Below, piece by piece: positions 1-7,413 of a stretch of DNA of 11,522 bases. A program made the translations under genes and the position numbers. The notes under the pieces are model-generated. The model ran no database searches and had not been told where the DNA came from. It saw nothing but the letters and a program-made list of their open reading frames with translations. Position 1 is the first letter of the stretch. Every line of letters starts with the position of its first letter. The DNA is from Planctomycetota bacterium (GTDB lineage Bacteria > Planctomycetota > Phycisphaerae > Sedimentisphaerales > Anaerobacaceae): the NCBI GenBank assembly GCA_017885385.1, contig JAFNGF010000401.1, positions 3,018 through 14,539 on the forward strand. Reading direction: 5' to 3'.

Positions 1-32
1 GTCCCGATGTGGGTTGTGATTCGATGGGGCGG

Positions 33-58
33 GTTTAGCCGTCGCCGGAACGGCGACG
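33..58 (+). repeat. GTTTAGCC-hairpin element, copy 1
   Basis: The conserved word GTTTAGCC (33-40) runs into a perfect 8-bp stem, CGTCGCCG (40-47) pairing with CGGCGACG (51-58) around a GAA loop. The same layout occurs at 74-99 on this strand and, with different stem sequences, at 201-226 and 3722-3744 on the minus strand and at 9930-9953 and 10087-10110 on the plus strand. All are intergenic. I infer a REP-like dispersed palindromic repeat and do not recognise a named family. Confidence 0.7.
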
Positions 59-73
59 AGTGATGAAGGATAA

Positions 74-99
74 GTTTAGCCGTCGCCGGCACGGCGACG
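74..99 (+). repeat. GTTTAGCC-hairpin element, copy 2
   Basis: This copy is almost identical to the one 41 bp upstream. GTTTAGCC (74-81) is followed by CGTCGCCG (81-88) paired with CGGCGACG (92-99), and only the 3-nt loop differs (GCA instead of GAA). The short unit between the two copies looks unrelated, so this is a local duplication of the hairpin and not a longer tandem array. Neither copy is followed by a T-run, so they are not typical intrinsic terminators. Confidence 0.7.
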
Positions 100-145
100 T
101 GTAAATCCGCGGTCCCTCCTGGCGATAAACTTCGTTTGTCCCATA

Positions 146-189
146 AACAATTGGGGCCCATACCGAAGCGATATAGGCCCCAAATTGTT
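146..189. repeat. Long inverted repeat, stem-loop
   Basis: AACAATT-GGGGCC (146-158) pairs with GGCCCC-A-AATTGTT (176-189), giving 13 base pairs with a single bulged A at 182 and a 17-nt loop. No T-run follows on either strand. It lies about 100 bp downstream of the stop of the minus-strand secreted-protein gene, so it could protect or end that mRNA. It may equally be another repeat, since this whole stretch is hairpin-rich. Confidence 0.5.
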
Positions 190-200
190 GCGAACGTCAA

Positions 201-226
201 CCTCGCGTCAAACGCGGGGCTAAACC
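201..226 (-). repeat. GTTTAGCC-hairpin element, copy 3 (minus strand)
   Basis: Read on the minus strand, this segment is GGTTTAGCC followed by CCGCGT, a short loop and ACGCGAGG, which form a stem with one G-T wobble. The GTTTAGCC word is the same as in copies 1 and 2, but the stem sequence is different and still self-complementary. It lies just downstream of the secreted-protein gene and next to two further hairpins (227-248 and 256-274). Confidence 0.6.
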
Positions 227-248
227 CCTCTCGAGCCGGGTCGAGAGG
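227..248. repeat. 8-bp stem-loop between repeat copies
   Basis: CCTCTCGA (227-234) pairs perfectly with TCGAGAGG (241-248) around the loop GCCGGG. It abuts the GTTTAGCC element at 201-226 and precedes the hairpin at 256-274, so three hairpins sit side by side here. No T-run follows. Its function is unknown; it is probably part of the same composite repeat. Confidence 0.5.
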
Positions 249-255
249 TATTCAG

Positions 256-279
256 CCGGCGGTGAAACCGCCGGTTTTT
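256..279 (+). terminator. Terminator-like hairpin with T-run (plus orientation)
   Basis: CCGGCGGT (256-263) pairs with ACCGCCGG (267-274) around a GAA loop and is followed by TTTTT (275-279). In form this is a rho-independent terminator reading on the plus strand. No plus-strand gene is visible upstream in the window, so it would serve transcription entering from the left or block read-through into the antisense of 290-3655. Its loop (TTTC/GAAA side) resembles the hairpins near 9890-9980, so it may be a repeat and not a true terminator. Confidence 0.35.
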
Positions 280-289
280 AGTCGATGCG

Positions 290-3200
290 CTACGGCCATA
301 GTAACTGCTCAAGCCACTGCCCTGCCAGAATAGCAAGGTCCTTGAAGTTAACCTTCTTCTGGTTTTGCGGTTCTTGATCGTGCAGGTTGGCAGCCGAGTC
401 CAGTGGGAAGTACAGTCCGCCGGCGCCCTTGGTAGCCAGGTACCCCGCTTCGGGATCCGACAGGGCATAATTGTAGATACGCAGGTCGTCGATAAGCCCG
501 TTGTAGAACTTTTCCAGCGTGTTGCCGGTCGTGTCCGTGTGGTCTGTTATGGCTCCCACATAGGCATTGTGCTGAGATGTTCCGGAAAGGTCGTAGCCGG
601 CAGGAAGCGTGTTGCTTGCATCTAGTAATCCATCCACATACACGCGTAGAGTAAGGCCGTCTCGCAGCGCAACGACATGATGCCACTGGTTGTCATTAAC
701 CGTGGTGACGCCGGTCGCCTGTACCTTTGTCACATCATCGTCCGTCGTAACTGTAACTGCGCCGGCTGTGATTTCGCCTACACACACTGCGTATCTGATT
801 CCACCGGTCTCATCGCCTCCATTGGCAAAAACGGTGCCTTTGTCGGTCTGAGCCGTTTTTACCCATGCGCAGATAGACCAGTTCTGCAGCGCGAAGTTGA
901 GCAAGGCTGGTTTGCCGCAGTTAACGTAATTGCTGCCGTTAAGGCCGATTGCCTGGCCAAACACGCCTGATGCGTAGCCCGGGCTGCCGGTTGCTGTGCC
1001 GTTAATGCCTTTGCCGGAGCTATCGACGGCGTTATTCTCAAATTTGTAGTACAGCACAAGGTTGGCATCCTTTGGGGCTGCTGTCGCAACGGTATAATCA
1101 GCTTTGAGCCAATCCGCAGCCATTACTTGAAGGTCTGCGATGTCAACAGTGCAATCATTGGTAAGGTCGGCTTCCAGTCCGATCAGCTTATCGAGAATAC
1201 ATCTCGGCGGATACAGCCTGATGTCATCGAGATACATCGTGCCCGTGCCGCCGGACTTCGGATTGGCCTTATTGCCGAAGCCGATGAACATTTTGTCGAT
1301 GTCGGTCAGTGCCACGCCTTGGTCGCTGAATTGTTTCAGGTTGATGTTCCATTCCGTCCAGGTACTGATGAGTGTCGCGTTAGGATCTTCGTGGTAAACC
1401 ACGCCGGTCTTGCCGTTACCGCTGGAGATAGCCACATACATCGGCTCAGCTTTATTGTTGATTATTCCGATGTCCTGGTCGCTCCATTGTGGACCTACAC
1501 TGGTATCGGGGAAGGTCACATTGGAAAACTGTGCCACGCACTTTTGGCTGGTGTTATGGCTGGTCACCGCCAACCCTACGTACACGGGTACATTCATGGT
1601 AACAGTAGCAACCGCCGTACCGATCTGCGTCCACGTCGTCCCGTCAGCCGAGTAGTAGCCTCTGATGAGGCCGCCCAAGGCCCGTTCTATCTTGAGCCAT
1701 TGAGGGGCAGTGATTCCGCTTACCTGCCCCACCGTGGTGCTGCTAGCACCTGCGCTGTCACGGTATCCCAGCGCAATCGCCCCGCCGGGCGTAATGTAAA
1801 CCATTGCCCCTGCGGAATCCGCGTCAAGTGAATCCCGAATCATCACGCCGGCCTTGGCATCAGTGTGCGTGTTGCTGACACTGAGCACCCTGGCAACAAC
1901 CGAGCTGGCGCCGGAAACTTCCTTGAAGGCGAAGTGGCACTGGTCGGAGGCGCCCCCAATATCCGCGCCGCCGGCAGTCATTGTATAGGTGCCGGCAGGA
2001 GCCTCGATAAAGCTGCCCATATACGCCGGATAGCCCCTAAACCACAGCGAAAGTGCTTTGACTCCGTGCGTTGTCCAATCTCGACCGCTCTTCAAGTCAT
2101 TAATCTTGGCTATGGCTTCGGACAATTTCGCCGTGCCGGAGTTATTGTAGCCCAAGGGCATTGACTGAGCACTGCCAGGGTGAACGATAGTCTGCTCAGC
2201 ATAGGGAGGATCGGTGTTCCCTACGGTTGAGCCAGTCCCGTTGCCCGGGATACCCTGGCCAGGCGAGCCATAACCATCTATCCACGCAAGATATATCAAG
2301 TTGGTGAGGTCGTTGTAGTCCTCGAAGTCATCCACAAGAACGTAGGGTGTTACCGTGAAGTTCCAGACCTCGCCTTTGTGTGGAGTACCGTTGGCCTCGA
2401 TCTCATCGATCCGCCAGTAATAAGTCTTGCCAAGCTGGATACCTTGCGGGGGACTATAGCTGGCTACACTTAACCGGCCGCGATATATTCCAGTCGTATC
2501 GGATATGCCAGCGTCGGTGACATTGGCTCTATCCGTCCCGAAGTACACATCGTGGAACTTCGCACTCTTTCCCGGCAGCCAGCTAAGGGGGATCGCCTCC
2601 AGCGCGCCCACGGTTGTATCGGGAATTGGGTTCACGGCACGCGCTTTCTCCGGGTCGCTGGCAGCCGGCGAGATTAGGCCCGGCTTGTAGGCAAAAAAGT
2701 CCACGTCCTGGGCGCCGCCGATGCCCGTTCGACCGAGACTCATGACCAGATAGCCGTTGAAGTCGTACTCGTCTTTGGTTCCAGCGGTAACGTGGAAAAC
2801 GCCGTCAGGGTTGCCCACGTTGCCATCCCTCCAGATGGTGACTTTGTGGGTGCCGCCGCCTGAGGTATCAGCCACAATTTGAATCCAGAACTCGTGCCAT
2901 TGCGTGGGGTCAAACCCTGTCAGCGTGTTTGCGGTCCCACCCGAATCATAAGAGTCCACATCACCGGTGGCGGCAGTACCATTACGTTTGTTCATTACAA
3001 GACCGTTTGCGGGGATGTCACCCTCGTCCGCGTCCATGGCTAAGGAGAAGCAGACAACCCCATTACCGCCTGTGCCCTGTTTTATGCCGAAGCCGCCATA
3101 TCCATCGTCATGGATGTTGTAGCCTCTGGTTGTCCAAGCGACATTGGCCGTACCACCGTCAGGGTAATAGTTATCCAGCGGAGGTGTCGTCGGGATACGC

Positions 3201-3655
3201 GCCCTAAACGACAGGGTAACACCCTTATCGAGAATGGCGCTACCGTCTACTCCTGCGTCCTGGCCGAGGTCGCGCGCGAACGTTAACTTTCGATTGGATG
3301 GATCGGCCCAGCCGCCGCCGGCGTCTCTGGGGTCGCCGCAATCCTGGATACGAAGGAAGGTCGTGCCGGCCTCGGTGAATACGCCTGCCCCGCCGGGAGC
3401 GCTGCCCGTACCCGCTGAGCCTACCTGGCCTGGCGCCGAACCATCCCAGGCATCCGAGCCGCCGCCAGCGGCGTCGTTGTGGTTCCACGTCCCATCCAGA
3501 CATGCGTCAAATTGAGTAGCGACCCGGTCACCGGTGTAGATGTACGTCCATCCGCCGAGCGGGTCGGTGTAACTAACGCCGGCCACAGCGGCGAACCCGG
3601 TCAGACTCATCACAAAGCCGATGCAAACTGCATAAACAAGCTTTCCACACATCAT
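290..3655 (-). CDS. Secreted multidomain protein: FnIII-like, DUF1349-like, LamG and split dockerin
   Basis: A 1121-residue exported protein of the large extracellular type common in Phycisphaerae; the specific function is unknown and no catalytic domain is evident. The start is supported by GGAGGA (3661-3666) 5 nt before the ATG. Residues 1-26 form a signal peptide with a hydrophobic core and likely cleavage after VAG. Rough modules follow: N-terminal concanavalin-like region 30-325; FnIII-like 345-437 (VYFGT, YYWRIDE, WNFTV); first part of a beta-sandwich 438-545; DUF1349/enolase-regulator-like module 565-716 (KAGVMIRDSL, GYYSADGTTWTQIG); rest of the interrupted sandwich 722-817 ending in YLDDIRLYPPRC; dockerin-like half 829-850 (DLTNDCTVDIADLQVMAADWL); LamG-like jelly roll 863-1065; second dockerin-like half 1101-1116 (VNFKDLAILAGQWLE). 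It probably binds glycans or cohesin-like partners outside the cell. It appears monocistronic. Confidence 0.85.
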   Translation of the reverse strand: MMCGKLVYAVCIGFVMSLTGFAAVAGVSYTDPLGGWTYIYTGDRVATQFDACLDGTWNHNDAAGGGSDAWDGSAPGQVGSAGTGSAPGGAGVFTEAGTTFLRIQDCGDPRDAGGGWADPSNRKLTFARDLGQDAGVDGSAILDKGVTLSFRARIPTTPPLDNYYPDGGTANVAWTTRGYNIHDDGYGGFGIKQGTGGNGVVCFSLAMDADEGDIPANGLVMNKRNGTAATGDVDSYDSGGTANTLTGFDPTQWHEFWIQIVADTSGGGTHKVTIWRDGNVGNPDGVFHVTAGTKDEYDFNGYLVMSLGRTGIGGAQDVDFFAYKPGLISPAASDPEKARAVNPIPDTTVGALEAIPLSWLPGKSAKFHDVYFGTDRANVTDAGISDTTGIYRGRLSVASYSPPQGIQLGKTYYWRIDEIEANGTPHKGEVWNFTVTPYVLVDDFEDYNDLTNLIYLAWIDGYGSPGQGIPGNGTGSTVGNTDPPYAEQTIVHPGSAQSMPLGYNNSGTAKLSEAIAKINDLKSGRDWTTHGVKALSLWFRGYPAYMGSFIEAPAGTYTMTAGGADIGGASDQCHFAFKEVSGASSVVARVLSVSNTHTDAKAGVMIRDSLDADSAGAMVYITPGGAIALGYRDSAGASSTTVGQVSGITAPQWLKIERALGGLIRGYYSADGTTWTQIGTAVATVTMNVPVYVGLAVTSHNTSQKCVAQFSNVTFPDTSVGPQWSDQDIGIINNKAEPMYVAISSGNGKTGVVYHEDPNATLISTWTEWNINLKQFSDQGVALTDIDKMFIGFGNKANPKSGGTGTMYLDDIRLYPPRCILDKLIGLEADLTNDCTVDIADLQVMAADWLKADYTVATAAPKDANLVLYYKFENNAVDSSGKGINGTATGSPGYASGVFGQAIGLNGSNYVNCGKPALLNFALQNWSICAWVKTAQTDKGTVFANGGDETGGIRYAVCVGEITAGAVTVTTDDDVTKVQATGVTTVNDNQWHHVVALRDGLTLRVYVDGLLDASNTLPAGYDLSGTSQHNAYVGAITDHTDTTGNTLEKFYNGLIDDLRIYNYALSDPEAGYLATKGAGGLYFPLDSAANLHDQEPQNQKKVNFKDLAILAGQWLEQLLWP

Positions 3656-3721
3656 GTTATTCCTCCTTCAAAGACAATGATGATAACTGTGTTTTGGCAA
3701 CACGCTAAGAGATTCATCGTT

Positions 3722-3744
3722 CGCCGCCGTGCCGGCGGCTAAAC
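3722..3744 (-). repeat. GTTTAGCC-hairpin element, copy 4 (minus strand)
   Basis: On the minus strand this reads GTTTAGCC followed by a 7-bp stem, GCCGCCG/CGGCGGC, around a 3-nt loop. Plus-strand arms are 3723-3729 and 3733-3739. It lies about 65 bp upstream of the start of the secreted-protein gene and so could fall in its promoter or leader. The stem differs from copies 1-3 but keeps full complementarity. Confidence 0.6.
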
Positions 3745-3851
3745 GCATCCCTCCTTGCCGTGTAGGTCGCAGACATTCTTCTGGAATCTGGTCTGACGTG
3801 CTTACGCAGCAAATTCCTTGAAAAATGCTAAAAACTCAGACCGACCACCCC

Positions 3852-3927
3852 AAGGGCAGGCTGGCATCTCAAAAAGCGAGAAATCGCAGATCCGAGCCTT
3901 TCTATTTATACCAGATTGCCTGCCCTT
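3852..3927. repeat. 10-bp perfect inverted repeat with 56-nt spacer
   Basis: AAGGGCAGGC (3852-3861) is the exact reverse complement of GCCTGCCCTT (3918-3927). It lies in the 416-bp gap between the divergent secreted-protein gene and the foldase operon, upstream of the promoter at 3987-4015. It could be a pair of protein-binding half-sites or remnant ends of a small element. No transposase or obvious target duplication is seen. Apart from this, copy 4 and the promoter, I see nothing else in the gap. Confidence 0.4.
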
Positions 3928-3986
3928 ATTTCAAGAGAATTTCCTGCGATAAATGGGATGGAAAAGAGCTGGTCCAAAGAAATGCC

Positions 3987-4015
3987 TTGACGCAGCCGGC
4001 CTTTTGTTGAATAAT
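3987..4015 (+). promoter_or_regulatory. Sigma70-type promoter for the foldase/DUF3616 operon
   Basis: TTGACG (3987-3992) and AATAAT (4010-4015) are separated by exactly 17 bp. Each hexamer matches five of six consensus positions. Transcription would begin near 4022, giving a leader of about 50 nt before the ATG at 4072. Confidence 0.55.
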
Positions 4016-4071
4016 CAGGCGCGTGTTTCGGTGTAAATTCGTAATGTTTGGTATCTGAAAAAGGGAAAACT

Positions 4072-5235
4072 ATGAGATTCTATGTGCGACAGTTAGAGGG
4101 TAAGCACGTAAAAAGAACTATAGAGCAGCACGCTTTGCTGTTCGGTTTTTACGTTGCGGTTTTCTTTGTTGTTTGTAGTTTAGCCTGCAAGCCCAAGACG
4201 CCTGCTCGAACGGACGTCAACGCGCCCAGGCCAACCACCGCCGCCGAGACGGTCGCCGACGGTGTCGCCGTCACCGTCAATGGCGTCGATATTACCGAAA
4301 GTCAGATTCAAGCACTTATTGCGCCGGAGCTTCAGAAGCTATCTGCCAAGACCGCGCAACTGCCGCCCGCGTTTGCCGAACAATACCAAAAGCAGCTCAG
4401 ACAACAGGCCCTGGAGAACCTTATCGTCGAGCAGCTGCTGGATGTACAAGTAAAGCAGGCCAAGATAGAGGTTACCGAAGAAGAGGTCACTGCTCAGATC
4501 GGCAAGATCGCTTCGGGCCAGAGTCCGCCGCTATCGCTGGATGATTTCAAGAAAAAGATTGAGGAATACGGCAGAAGTTATGACGAATTAAAGCAGCAAA
4601 TCCATAACGGACTTGGCTATCAGAAACTTATGGAAGCTCAATGGGCCGATAAAATAAATGTAACACAAGAAGACGCTAAAAAGTATTATTCTGAGAACAA
4701 GAAGGAGTTTGAAACGCCCGAGCAGGTCAGGACAAGCCATATTCTGATTCAGCCCAAGACCGGCGAGCCTAACGTTGACCCAAACCAGGCTAAGGACCAA
4801 GCCAAAGCAAAAGCCCAGGGTCTGCTTGAGCAAATTAAAGGCGGCGCCGATTTCGCGGAATTGGCCAAAGCCAATTCGGACTGTCCCTCCCGTGCGAAGG
4901 GCGGGGATTTGGACTTCTTCGGCAGAGGCGACATGGTTGAGCCTTTTGAAGAAGCTGCCTTCAAATTGCAGCCTGGACAAGTCAGCGACGTCGTAGAGAC
5001 TAAATTCGGATATCACATAATAAAAGTGACCGAGCATAAAGACGCCAGCGTTACTGCTTTTGAGCAGGTACAAGGCGATATAATGAACCGGCTGACGCAA
5101 AATAAGCGGGCCGAGCTTGCGCAAAAGTTCATCGAATCGCTTAAAGAAAAGGCCAGCATAGTTTACCCGCCGGGCAAGGAACCCAAAGTCGCCGAGCCTG
5201 TTTTGCCCAGCGGTTCGCAAGACAAAGTTGAGTAA
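4072..5235 (+). CDS. Membrane-anchored parvulin peptidyl-prolyl isomerase (SurA/PrsA-like foldase)
   Basis: A 387-residue foldase predicted to catalyse proline cis-trans isomerisation and chaperone exported proteins outside the cytoplasmic membrane. I start at the ATG at 4072, with a purine-rich AAAGGGAAA just upstream; an in-frame TTG at 4048 would add 8 residues. A basic N-terminus (MRFYVRQLEGKHVKR) and hydrophobic stretch 20-38 end at Cys39 in VCSLAC. This is lipobox-like but not canonical because Ser occupies -3, so lipidation is possible but unproven. Residues 60-200 form a helical SurA_N-type chaperone domain (VNGVDITESQIQALI, ALENLIVEQLL). Residues 217-320 are a parvulin domain with HILI, FAELAKANSDCPSRAKGGDLDFFGRGDMVEPFE split over its core and GYHIIKV. 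It is followed 1 nt after its stop by the DUF3616-like gene and has a good promoter upstream. Confidence 0.88.
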   Translation: MRFYVRQLEGKHVKRTIEQHALLFGFYVAVFFVVCSLACKPKTPARTDVNAPRPTTAAETVADGVAVTVNGVDITESQIQALIAPELQKLSAKTAQLPPAFAEQYQKQLRQQALENLIVEQLLDVQVKQAKIEVTEEEVTAQIGKIASGQSPPLSLDDFKKKIEEYGRSYDELKQQIHNGLGYQKLMEAQWADKINVTQEDAKKYYSENKKEFETPEQVRTSHILIQPKTGEPNVDPNQAKDQAKAKAQGLLEQIKGGADFAELAKANSDCPSRAKGGDLDFFGRGDMVEPFEEAAFKLQPGQVSDVVETKFGYHIIKVTEHKDASVTAFEQVQGDIMNRLTQNKRAELAQKFIESLKEKASIVYPPGKEPKVAEPVLPSGSQDKVE

Positions 5236-5236
5236 G

Positions 5237-6304
5237 ATGATCTGCCGGCAAATAAGTAAGCCAGGACTTCTGGTTGCGGCATTAACCGCCTTAGCGGCGG
5301 CAAATTGCTCCGGCGCCGCCTCGGTCAGGCCGAATTCTGACGGCGCTGTAGGACAGCCGGACTATGCTCGATGGAGCAATATCGAATTTCTTGCCGGCTA
5401 TTCCTTTGTCGGGGACGTTTTCGAGGATGAAGATTTAAGCGCTATAGCGTGCGTATCCCCGACCAGATGCCTGATCGGCGCAGATGAAGCAAGCAAAGTG
5501 CAGGTCGTGGAATTGTCCCGGCAGGGCGAACGGCTTAAGGTTCTCGCAGATATAGCGCTTCTGAGTTCCGCAGCGGAGATTGACATCGAGGCCATCGCTG
5601 GGCGGGGCGATTGTTATTACATAACCGGCTCGCACGGAGTATCCAAGGAAGACGGCAAAATCCAGGACAGTCGGTACAAGATATTCCGGCTGAAAGTTGA
5701 TACCGCCACCGGCCTGCCGGTGGCTGGGGTAGATCCTAAAACTAGCCTACCCGTTGCCTTGGAGGTAAGCAGCCTGTCGGACATCTTGAAAAATGATGCT
5801 GTTTTGGGTCCCCATTTTCAAAAACCACTGCAGCATAATGGCGTCAATATCGAAGGCTTGGCCGCAAAAGATGGTAAACTATTTGTCGGCTTTCGCAGTC
5901 CTAATCTTCGTGGGAATGCTTATGTGGTCGAGATTGCTGCCGGCGAGGTATTCGGCGATAAAAAAGGCCGGCATTACAAGCTGCACAGCTTGTCACTGGG
6001 CGATGGCTACGGTATACGGGAGATAGTTGCCGCACAGTCTTGTTTTCTGATCATCGCAGGCAATTCCGGGTCTGAGCCTTCGGAAAAATTCCCGCAAAGC
6101 GAAAACTACCAAGCGGACCGAGGCTACCTAATGTACAGTTGGCCCGGCAACGGCTCAAAAGTCCACCGAATCGGTCCGATAGAAAATCCGCCCGGTAAAG
6201 CCGAAGCTATGATGATTTTGAGCGAATCGCAGCAGCAGATAGAGGTCTTGATTCTCTTTGATGGGGCCAAAAAAGGAGGCCCGTCCGTTTACCGCATATA
6301 CTGA
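5237..6304 (+). CDS. Exported DUF3616-like protein
   Basis: A 355-residue protein, biochemically uncharacterised, matching from memory the DUF3616 pattern of a beta-propeller-like fold. The supporting motifs are GADEAS (82-87), DIEAIAG with YYITGSHG (about 116-134), NIEGLAAKDGKLFVGFRSP split as 204-209 and 215-222, and LSLGDGYGIREI (about 252-263) before a hydrophobic LIIAGNSG strand. The N-terminus (MICRQISKPGLLVAALTALAAANCSGAAS in outline) is a signal peptide, probably cut near GAA-S, so the protein acts outside the cytoplasm. The ATG at 5237 begins just after the upstream stop (5233-5235). A TTG at 5228 in the same frame would overlap that gene by 8 nt. No clear Shine-Dalgarno is visible, so translational coupling is likely. 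Co-transcription makes it a possible folding client or partner of the foldase, which is inference. Confidence 0.75.
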   Translation: MICRQISKPGLLVAALTALAAANCSGAASVRPNSDGAVGQPDYARWSNIEFLAGYSFVGDVFEDEDLSAIACVSPTRCLIGADEASKVQVVELSRQGERLKVLADIALLSSAAEIDIEAIAGRGDCYYITGSHGVSKEDGKIQDSRYKIFRLKVDTATGLPVAGVDPKTSLPVALEVSSLSDILKNDAVLGPHFQKPLQHNGVNIEGLAAKDGKLFVGFRSPNLRGNAYVVEIAAGEVFGDKKGRHYKLHSLSLGDGYGIREIVAAQSCFLIIAGNSGSEPSEKFPQSENYQADRGYLMYSWPGNGSKVHRIGPIENPPGKAEAMMILSESQQQIEVLILFDGAKKGGPSVYRIY

Positions 6305-6331
6305 CGTAGTCACGCCTGGCAACGTATAGGC

Positions 6332-7147
6332 TTATTGTTTTAACAGGACCGCTGGGTCGAGATTCGCTGATTCCACGTCCTTAAAATATTTCACAGTGCC
6401 GACTCTTAGCTCAACGGTGGCTTGCTCATCGCAGACAATAATACCTTTTGGGTGCATCTGCAGGGCGCTGATTGTCCATATATGATTGACGCCTTCCTCG
6501 ACGGCGTGCCGCAGCGCCCGTGCCTTATTATGGCCGTTGACGATTATCAGCACCTCTTCGGCATCCATAACTGTCCCCACGCCCACGGTCAAAGCGGTTT
6601 TGGGCACTTTGTTCAGGTCGCTGCCGAAGAATCGCGAGTTGGCTACGATAGTATCGTAGGTCAGCCTCATAACGCGGGTCCTCGATGCCAGCGAAGAGCC
6701 CGGCTCATTAAACGCTATGTGGCCGTCGGGTCCGATGCCGCCCACAAAAAGGTTAACGCCGCCCACACTCTTTATTTTTTCTTCGTAGCCGGCACACTCC
6801 GCTTCGAGGTCCGGCGCATTTCCATTAAGGATATTGACATTTTCTTTGCGGATATCGATATGGCCGAAGAAGTTATTCCACATAAACGAATGGTAGCTTT
6901 CAGGATGGTCCTGGGGAAGGTTTACATATTCATCCATATTAAAGGTGACAACATTCTTGAACGAAACCAGTTTTTGCCCGTTAAGTTTTATTAGCTCTTT
7001 GTACATTCCCAGCGGCGAAGAGCCTGTGGGAAGGCCCAGCACGAAAGGCTTTGATTCGTTCGGGCTAAAATCGTTTATTCTTCTGGCAGCATAATTAGCG
7101 GCCCATTTGGAGACAAGCTCATAATTCGGTTCAATTATCAACCGCAT
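6332..7147 (-). CDS. nagB: Glucosamine-6-phosphate deaminase
   Basis: NagB converts glucosamine-6-phosphate to fructose-6-phosphate plus ammonia in the cytoplasm, the committed step of amino-sugar catabolism. The 271-residue length matches the family (266 in E. coli), and the protein aligns without gaps over most of its length. Seen here: phosphate loop LPTGSSPLG (39-47); FNMDEY with catalytic Asp72; HPESYHSFM (81-89); GGIGPDGHIAFNEP (136-149) with Asp141, His143 and Glu148 at the same numbers as in E. coli; SRTR (155-158). Of the E. coli allosteric-site residues, Arg158 and Tyr254 are kept but Lys160 is Met, so activation by GlcNAc-6-phosphate may be altered. A purine-rich AAAGGATAGG precedes the start. 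Only 44 bp separate it from hicA, and I see no strong promoter in that gap, so read-through from the hicBA promoter is possible. nagA is not adjacent. Confidence 0.97.
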   Translation of the reverse strand: MRLIIEPNYELVSKWAANYAARRINDFSPNESKPFVLGLPTGSSPLGMYKELIKLNGQKLVSFKNVVTFNMDEYVNLPQDHPESYHSFMWNNFFGHIDIRKENVNILNGNAPDLEAECAGYEEKIKSVGGVNLFVGGIGPDGHIAFNEPGSSLASRTRVMRLTYDTIVANSRFFGSDLNKVPKTALTVGVGTVMDAEEVLIIVNGHNKARALRHAVEEGVNHIWTISALQMHPKGIIVCDEQATVELRVGTVKYFKDVESANLDPAVLLKQ

Positions 7148-7191
7148 ACTTTACCTATCCTTTCTTATCACTTACCCTTTTGAGCTGGTTG

Positions 7192-7413
7192 TTAGTCAAC
7201 TTGCTCCCATTCTTTCCGGCTGATCCCTGCCTGGCGCAGAATACGAGCCAATAGTTCACGACTGATGTTGCCTCTGTGTGGATTAGGCAGAGTCAAGGTC
7301 ACATCGCCTTTGATCATAAAGGAATGTTTGCCGCCCGAGTATGGCCCGTCAAATCCCATTGCGCGCAGACAGCGGATCAAGTCCTTCCGTGAGATGGGGC
7401 CAAAAGGAGGCAT
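7192..7413 (-). CDS. hicA: HicA-like mRNA interferase toxin
   Basis: A 73-residue protein of the HicA/YcfA family, small double-stranded-RNA-binding-fold toxins that cleave mRNA in the cytoplasm and are neutralised by HicB. Seen here: ISRKDLIRCLRAMGF helix (7-21), the signature GGKHSFM (27-33) with the expected catalytic His30, a LPNPHRGNIS strand-turn (42-51) and the C-terminal helix LLARILRQAGIS (54-65). The length is normal and no key residue is missing. The start codon shares one base with the hicB stop (TAATG arrangement), so translation of toxin and antitoxin is probably coupled. Gene order is antitoxin first, the reverse of the classical hicAB order. Confidence 0.9.
   Translation of the reverse strand: MPPFGPISRKDLIRCLRAMGFDGPYSGGKHSFMIKGDVTLTLPNPHRGNISRELLARILRQAGISRKEWEQVD

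Noticed and set aside
33..99. Two near-identical 26-nt units resembling the start of a CRISPR array
   Set aside because: Only two units are present in tandem, the gap is 15 nt, far too short for a spacer, and other copies are scattered on both strands far away. No cas gene is seen.
1127..1831. Long open frame antisense to the secreted-protein gene
   Set aside because: The translation has no recognisable domain. The opposite strand encodes clear FnIII, DUF1349-like and LamG-containing protein, so this is a shadow frame.
3771..3794. Weak stem AGACATTC...GAAT-CTG-GTCT upstream of the foldase operon
   Set aside because: It is short, bulged and AT-rich, within chance expectation, and has no positional relation to a gene start or stop.
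4178..4185. GTTTAGCC inside the foldase gene
   Set aside because: It lies in the signal-peptide coding sequence and no matching hairpin follows, so it is a chance occurrence of the word.
6314..6341. GCCT/AGGC hairpin with TTATTGTTTT between the convergent DUF3616 and nagB genes
   Set aside because: The stem is only 4 bp and the T-rich tract is the end of the nagB coding sequence, so it does not support a terminator call.
6422..6994. Open frame of 190 codons antisense to nagB
   Set aside because: nagB on the other strand is unambiguous with all catalytic residues, and this frame has no credible ribosome-binding site or domain.
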